From: Sagittula salina
GTDB taxonomy: Bacteria > Pseudomonadota > Alphaproteobacteria > Rhodobacterales > Rhodobacteraceae
Assembly (NCBI RefSeq): GCF_017813235.1
Contig: NZ_JAGISH010000004.1
Location: forward strand, 36,737-100,736
Length of the DNA stretch: 64,000 nt
Direction of reading: 5' to 3'
Shown in pieces: positions 61,494 through 64,000 of this stretch. Positions within the stretch are counted from its first letter, which is position 1. Every line of letters begins with the position of its first letter. The position numbers and the translations under genes are program-made. The notes under the pieces are model-generated. The model was given only the letters and a program-made list of their open reading frames with translations, was not told the DNA's origin and searched no databases.

Positions 61494-62713
61494 TGCGCGT
61501 TTCGGACTTTCGCCTGCCCGTCGTCTTCCTGCTGGTGACGGTGGCCATCGACGCCCTCGGCATCGGGTTGATCCTGCCGGTCATGCCCGATCTGATCGGA
61601 GAGGTCTCCCACCGGGGCCTGTCGGGCGCGGCCATGTGGGGCGGGGTTCTGGCGACGGTCTACGCCGCGATGCAGTTCCTCTTTGCGCCACTCCTCGGCG
61701 CGCTCTCCGACGCGGTCGGACGCCGCCCCGTGCTGCTTTCGACGCTGGGCCTGATGGTCATCGATTACGTGGTGATGGCCTACACCCAAAGCTTGCCCGT
61801 CCTGCTCATCGCACGCACCATCGGCGGTTTCGCCGCGGCCACGCACTCCACCGCCTTCGCCGCCATGGCCGACCTCTCCCCGCCTGAAAAGCGCACGCAG
61901 AGCTTCGGCCTGATTGGCGCCGCCTTCGGACTGGGCTTTGTCCTCGGTCCCACCATCGGCGGCCTGCTGGGGGAATTCGGCACCCGCGCGCCCTTCTGGC
62001 TGGCGGCAGCGCTGGCCGGGGCGAACACCGTGCTCGGGTTCTGGGCCTTCCCCGAAACCAACCCCCACCACAACCGCCGCCGCTTTCGCGCGCGCGAGGC
62101 CAACCCCTTCGGCGCCTTCCGCGCGCTGTCAAAGATGCCCGGCATCCGGCGCGGGCTGACCATCCTGTTCCTCTACCACGTCGCTTTTGCCGTCTATCCG
62201 GCGGTCTGGGCCTTCTTCGGGCATGCGCGCTTTGGCTGGGGGGCATCCGTCATCGGCATCTCGCTGGGGATATTCGGAATCTCCTACGCCGCCGTGCAGG
62301 CCGGCATCATCCGCCTGCTTCTGCGCCGGTTCGGGGAAAGCGGCACCGCCCTCTTCGGTCTGATCTGCGCCGGGGTGGCCTTTGCCCTGATCCCCTTCAT
62401 CGAGGACGGCAGGCTGGTGCTGGCCCTGACGCCTGTCGCGGCCCTCGGCGGCACGCTCGGCCCGGCCGTCCAGGGCATGATGAGCCAGAGCCTCACCCCC
62501 GACCGGCAGGGCGCGCTTCAGGGCGTGCTGACCTCCACCGCGGCGCTGGCCTCGGTTGTTTCGCCGCTGATCATGACCTCGGTCTTCGCCGCCTTCACCG
62601 CGCCGGGACGCGATGCCTTCCCCGGCGCGCCCTTCCTCGTGTCGCTGGCACTGATCTTCGCCGCCACGGCACTGCTTCTCCTCGGCCGCAGCCTGCGCCC
62701 TTCCCCTGCGTGA
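61493..62713 (+). CDS. TCR/Tet-type MFS efflux transporter
   Basis: Twelve-helix major facilitator, 406 residues, of the TetA-like branch: DALGIGLILPVMPDLIGE in helix 1, motif A APLLGALSDAVGRRPVLL, and the antiporter motif C GLGFVLGPTIGGLLGEFG in helix 5. Loop 6-7 is basic (NRRRFRAREANP). The start overlaps the pcaB stop. The Tet-like class normally exports amphiphilic drugs; in this operon it may export an aromatic compound or toxic intermediate. This placement in a pca operon is inference, not evidence of tetracycline resistance. Confidence 0.86.
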   Translation: MRVSDFRLPVVFLLVTVAIDALGIGLILPVMPDLIGEVSHRGLSGAAMWGGVLATVYAAMQFLFAPLLGALSDAVGRRPVLLSTLGLMVIDYVVMAYTQSLPVLLIARTIGGFAAATHSTAFAAMADLSPPEKRTQSFGLIGAAFGLGFVLGPTIGGLLGEFGTRAPFWLAAALAGANTVLGFWAFPETNPHHNRRRFRAREANPFGAFRALSKMPGIRRGLTILFLYHVAFAVYPAVWAFFGHARFGWGASVIGISLGIFGISYAAVQAGIIRLLLRRFGESGTALFGLICAGVAFALIPFIEDGRLVLALTPVAALGGTLGPAVQGMMSQSLTPDRQGALQGVLTSTAALASVVSPLIMTSVFAAFTAPGRDAFPGAPFLVSLALIFAATALLLLGRSLRPSPA

Positions 62714-62807
62714 CGCCGCAGCGTCATCCGCTCACGGCCCACGGGATTCCTCCTTGATCCCGCGCGCGCGGCGGTCAACCCTGCGACCCAAAGACAGGGA
62801 GCCCCAC

Positions 62808-63893
62808 ATGACCCGCATTCGCGCCGCCGTCTGCACCGCCTTCAACGCGCCGCTGGCAATCGAGGACCTCGACCTCGCGCCCCCCGGCCCAGGCGAAATC
62901 GAGGTGAAGCTCGAAGCCGTCGCCATCTGCCACTCCGACATCTCCTTTGCCGAAGGCATCTGGGGCGGCGACCTGCCCGCCGTCTACGGACACGAGGCCG
63001 CGGGCCGTATCACGGCGCTGGGTCAGGGCGTCACCGGCCTGACCGAAGGCAGCCGCGTCGTCGTCACCCTGATCCGCGCCTGCGGCCGATGCCCGAACTG
63101 CGCCGCCGGCAAACCCACGATCTGCGAAAGCCAGTCGGGACGTCCCTCGCCGATCACCCGCCCCGACGGCTCGGAAGTGGTGCAGGCGATGAACTGCGGC
63201 GCCTTCGCCTCTCACGTGGTCGTGCATCAAAGCCAGGTCGTCGCCCTGCCCGACACCATGCCCCCCGAAAGCGTCGCCCTGCTGGCCTGCGGCGTCATCA
63301 CCGGCATCGGCGCGGTAGTCAATGCAGGCCGCCTGCGCGCGGGCGAGGACGTGGTGGTGATCGGCGCGGGCGGTGTCGGGCTGAACGCCATTCAGGGCGC
63401 ACGTATCGCCGGTGCCCGTCGCATCGTCGCCGTGGACATGTCCGGGGAAAAGCTCGGGATCGCAAAGGACTTTGGCGCCACCCACGGCGTGCTCGCCACG
63501 GACAGGGCACCGTGGAAACAGGCCATGAAGGCGCTCGGCAAGGGCGCCGACGTGGTCGCCGTCACCGTGGGCGCCATCCCCGCCTACGAACAGGCCACCC
63601 GCTACCTCGGCTGGGGCGGGCGCATGGTCATGGTCGGGATGCCGGCCTCCGGCGCCATGGCGCAATACGAACCGGTGGTGCCCGCCTTCATGGGGCAGCA
63701 TATGATCGGATCGAAAATGGGCGACGTGGTGATTTCGCGCGACATTCCATGGATGGCCGACCTCTATGCCCAGGGCCGCCTGAAACTCGACGAACTGGTT
63801 TCCGGCCGCTGGTCGCTCGACCAGATCAACGAGGCCATTGCCGACACGAAGACCGGCGGCGCCCGCCGCAACGTCATCCTCTTCGACACCTGA
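62808..63893 (+). CDS. Zinc-dependent alcohol dehydrogenase
   Basis: MDR-superfamily dehydrogenase of 361 residues; ATG 62808 follows AGGGAG. Catalytic zinc ligands: Cys in AICHSDISF, His-Glu in YGHEAAGRI and Cys in LLACGVITGIG. The structural zinc is C-x2-C-x-type in ACGRCPNCAAGKPTIC (four Cys). Rossmann motif VVIGAGGVGLNAIQGA, followed by VDMSGEKLG (Asp, NAD preference). The layout resembles class III/aryl-alcohol dehydrogenases. Downstream is only a terminator-like element before the window ends. Confidence 0.9.
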   Translation: MTRIRAAVCTAFNAPLAIEDLDLAPPGPGEIEVKLEAVAICHSDISFAEGIWGGDLPAVYGHEAAGRITALGQGVTGLTEGSRVVVTLIRACGRCPNCAAGKPTICESQSGRPSPITRPDGSEVVQAMNCGAFASHVVVHQSQVVALPDTMPPESVALLACGVITGIGAVVNAGRLRAGEDVVVIGAGGVGLNAIQGARIAGARRIVAVDMSGEKLGIAKDFGATHGVLATDRAPWKQAMKALGKGADVVAVTVGAIPAYEQATRYLGWGGRMVMVGMPASGAMAQYEPVVPAFMGQHMIGSKMGDVVISRDIPWMADLYAQGRLKLDELVSGRWSLDQINEAIADTKTGGARRNVILFDT

Positions 63894-63925
63894 AGCCACC
63901 GCAAACCGACACCAGCCGCGCCCCC

Positions 63926-63985
63926 TGCTTCTTTGGTTTCCCCAATACCGCGATGGGGGTCCGGGGGAAGCAGCGCTTCCCCCGG
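63926..63985 (+). terminator. Dispersed hairpin element with perfect 11-bp stem
   Basis: TGCTTCTTTGGTTTCCCCAA then GATGGGGGT and the hairpin CCGGGGGAAGC-AGC-GCTTCCCCCGG (63961-63985), 32 bases after the dehydrogenase stop. Best-formed copy of the element family. The window ends in a G run right after it. Confidence 0.6.
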
Positions 63986-64000
63986 CCGGGGGGGGGGGGG

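Noticed and set aside
1..64000. tRNA, rRNA or riboswitch genes
   Set aside because: No T-loop/acceptor pairs, rRNA signatures or known riboswitch cores were noticed by eye; a covariance-model search would be decisive.

Overview
The window looks like chromosome of a high-GC marine or halotolerant alphaproteobacterium of the Rhodobacterales (Roseobacter group). This is inferred from the very GC-rich codon use, the gene families present (fused IolC-DUF2090, PdeM with a ligase-associated helicase, an ImuA-like SOS protein with a GAAC-N7-GAAC LexA box) and a dispersed hairpin element between genes. No rRNA, tRNA or CRISPR array was recognised.

Bases 1-7400 hold uptake and catabolic genes. A sugar ABC permease (partial) and binding protein are followed by an L-fuconolactonase-type amidohydrolase and a D-threo-aldose (L-fucose) dehydrogenase-type aldo/keto reductase. 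An amino-acid ABC importer (binding protein, permease, ATPase) follows, with an oppositely oriented aminotransferase inside it. A MarR regulator follows at 7510. Bases 8270-15189 are a myo-inositol operon: LacI regulator, iolC-DUF2090 fusion, iolD, iolE, a small membrane protein and iolB. Next come a three-gene minus-strand operon (SRPBCC, DUF4198, FAD oxidase), nudC, a Tat-exported cpdB-like nucleotidase, and gpsA-phosphatase-ggpS, which together look like a glucosylglycerol osmolyte pathway. Bases 24883-32583 hold two CoA-transferases, a nitroreductase and a second IolD-type cluster (RpiR regulator divergent from iolD paralogue, SDR, cupin).

Bases 32735-38675 are an AT-richer accessory island bounded by an inverted pair of about 25 bp. 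It carries a chimeric IS1595-type transposase, a protein with a CFI-box-like CFLTTA motif, a frameshifted unknown gene and the remains of a CHAT/caspase-like protease gene. The CHAT gene was split by a 1134-bp IS1595-family element that still shows 24-bp terminal repeats and an 8-bp target duplication, while its own transposase has an amber stop. These are the most unusual contents of the window.

Bases 38841-52522 return to core genes: ligase-associated helicase, a two-component pair, pdeM, a PaaI thioesterase, an aldo/keto reductase, an ImuA-like gene behind a LexA box, MFS, SDR, metG and a TTG-started unknown gene. A second AT-rich patch (52523-54470) carries a PLAT/LH2-domain protein with an unidentified C-terminal half. 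The last 9.5 kb holds truB, an SDR/dehalogenase/hydrolase operon, an FKBP isomerase, pcaD-hydrolase-pcaB-MFS and a zinc alcohol dehydrogenase. All functions are read from sequence motifs without database searches.
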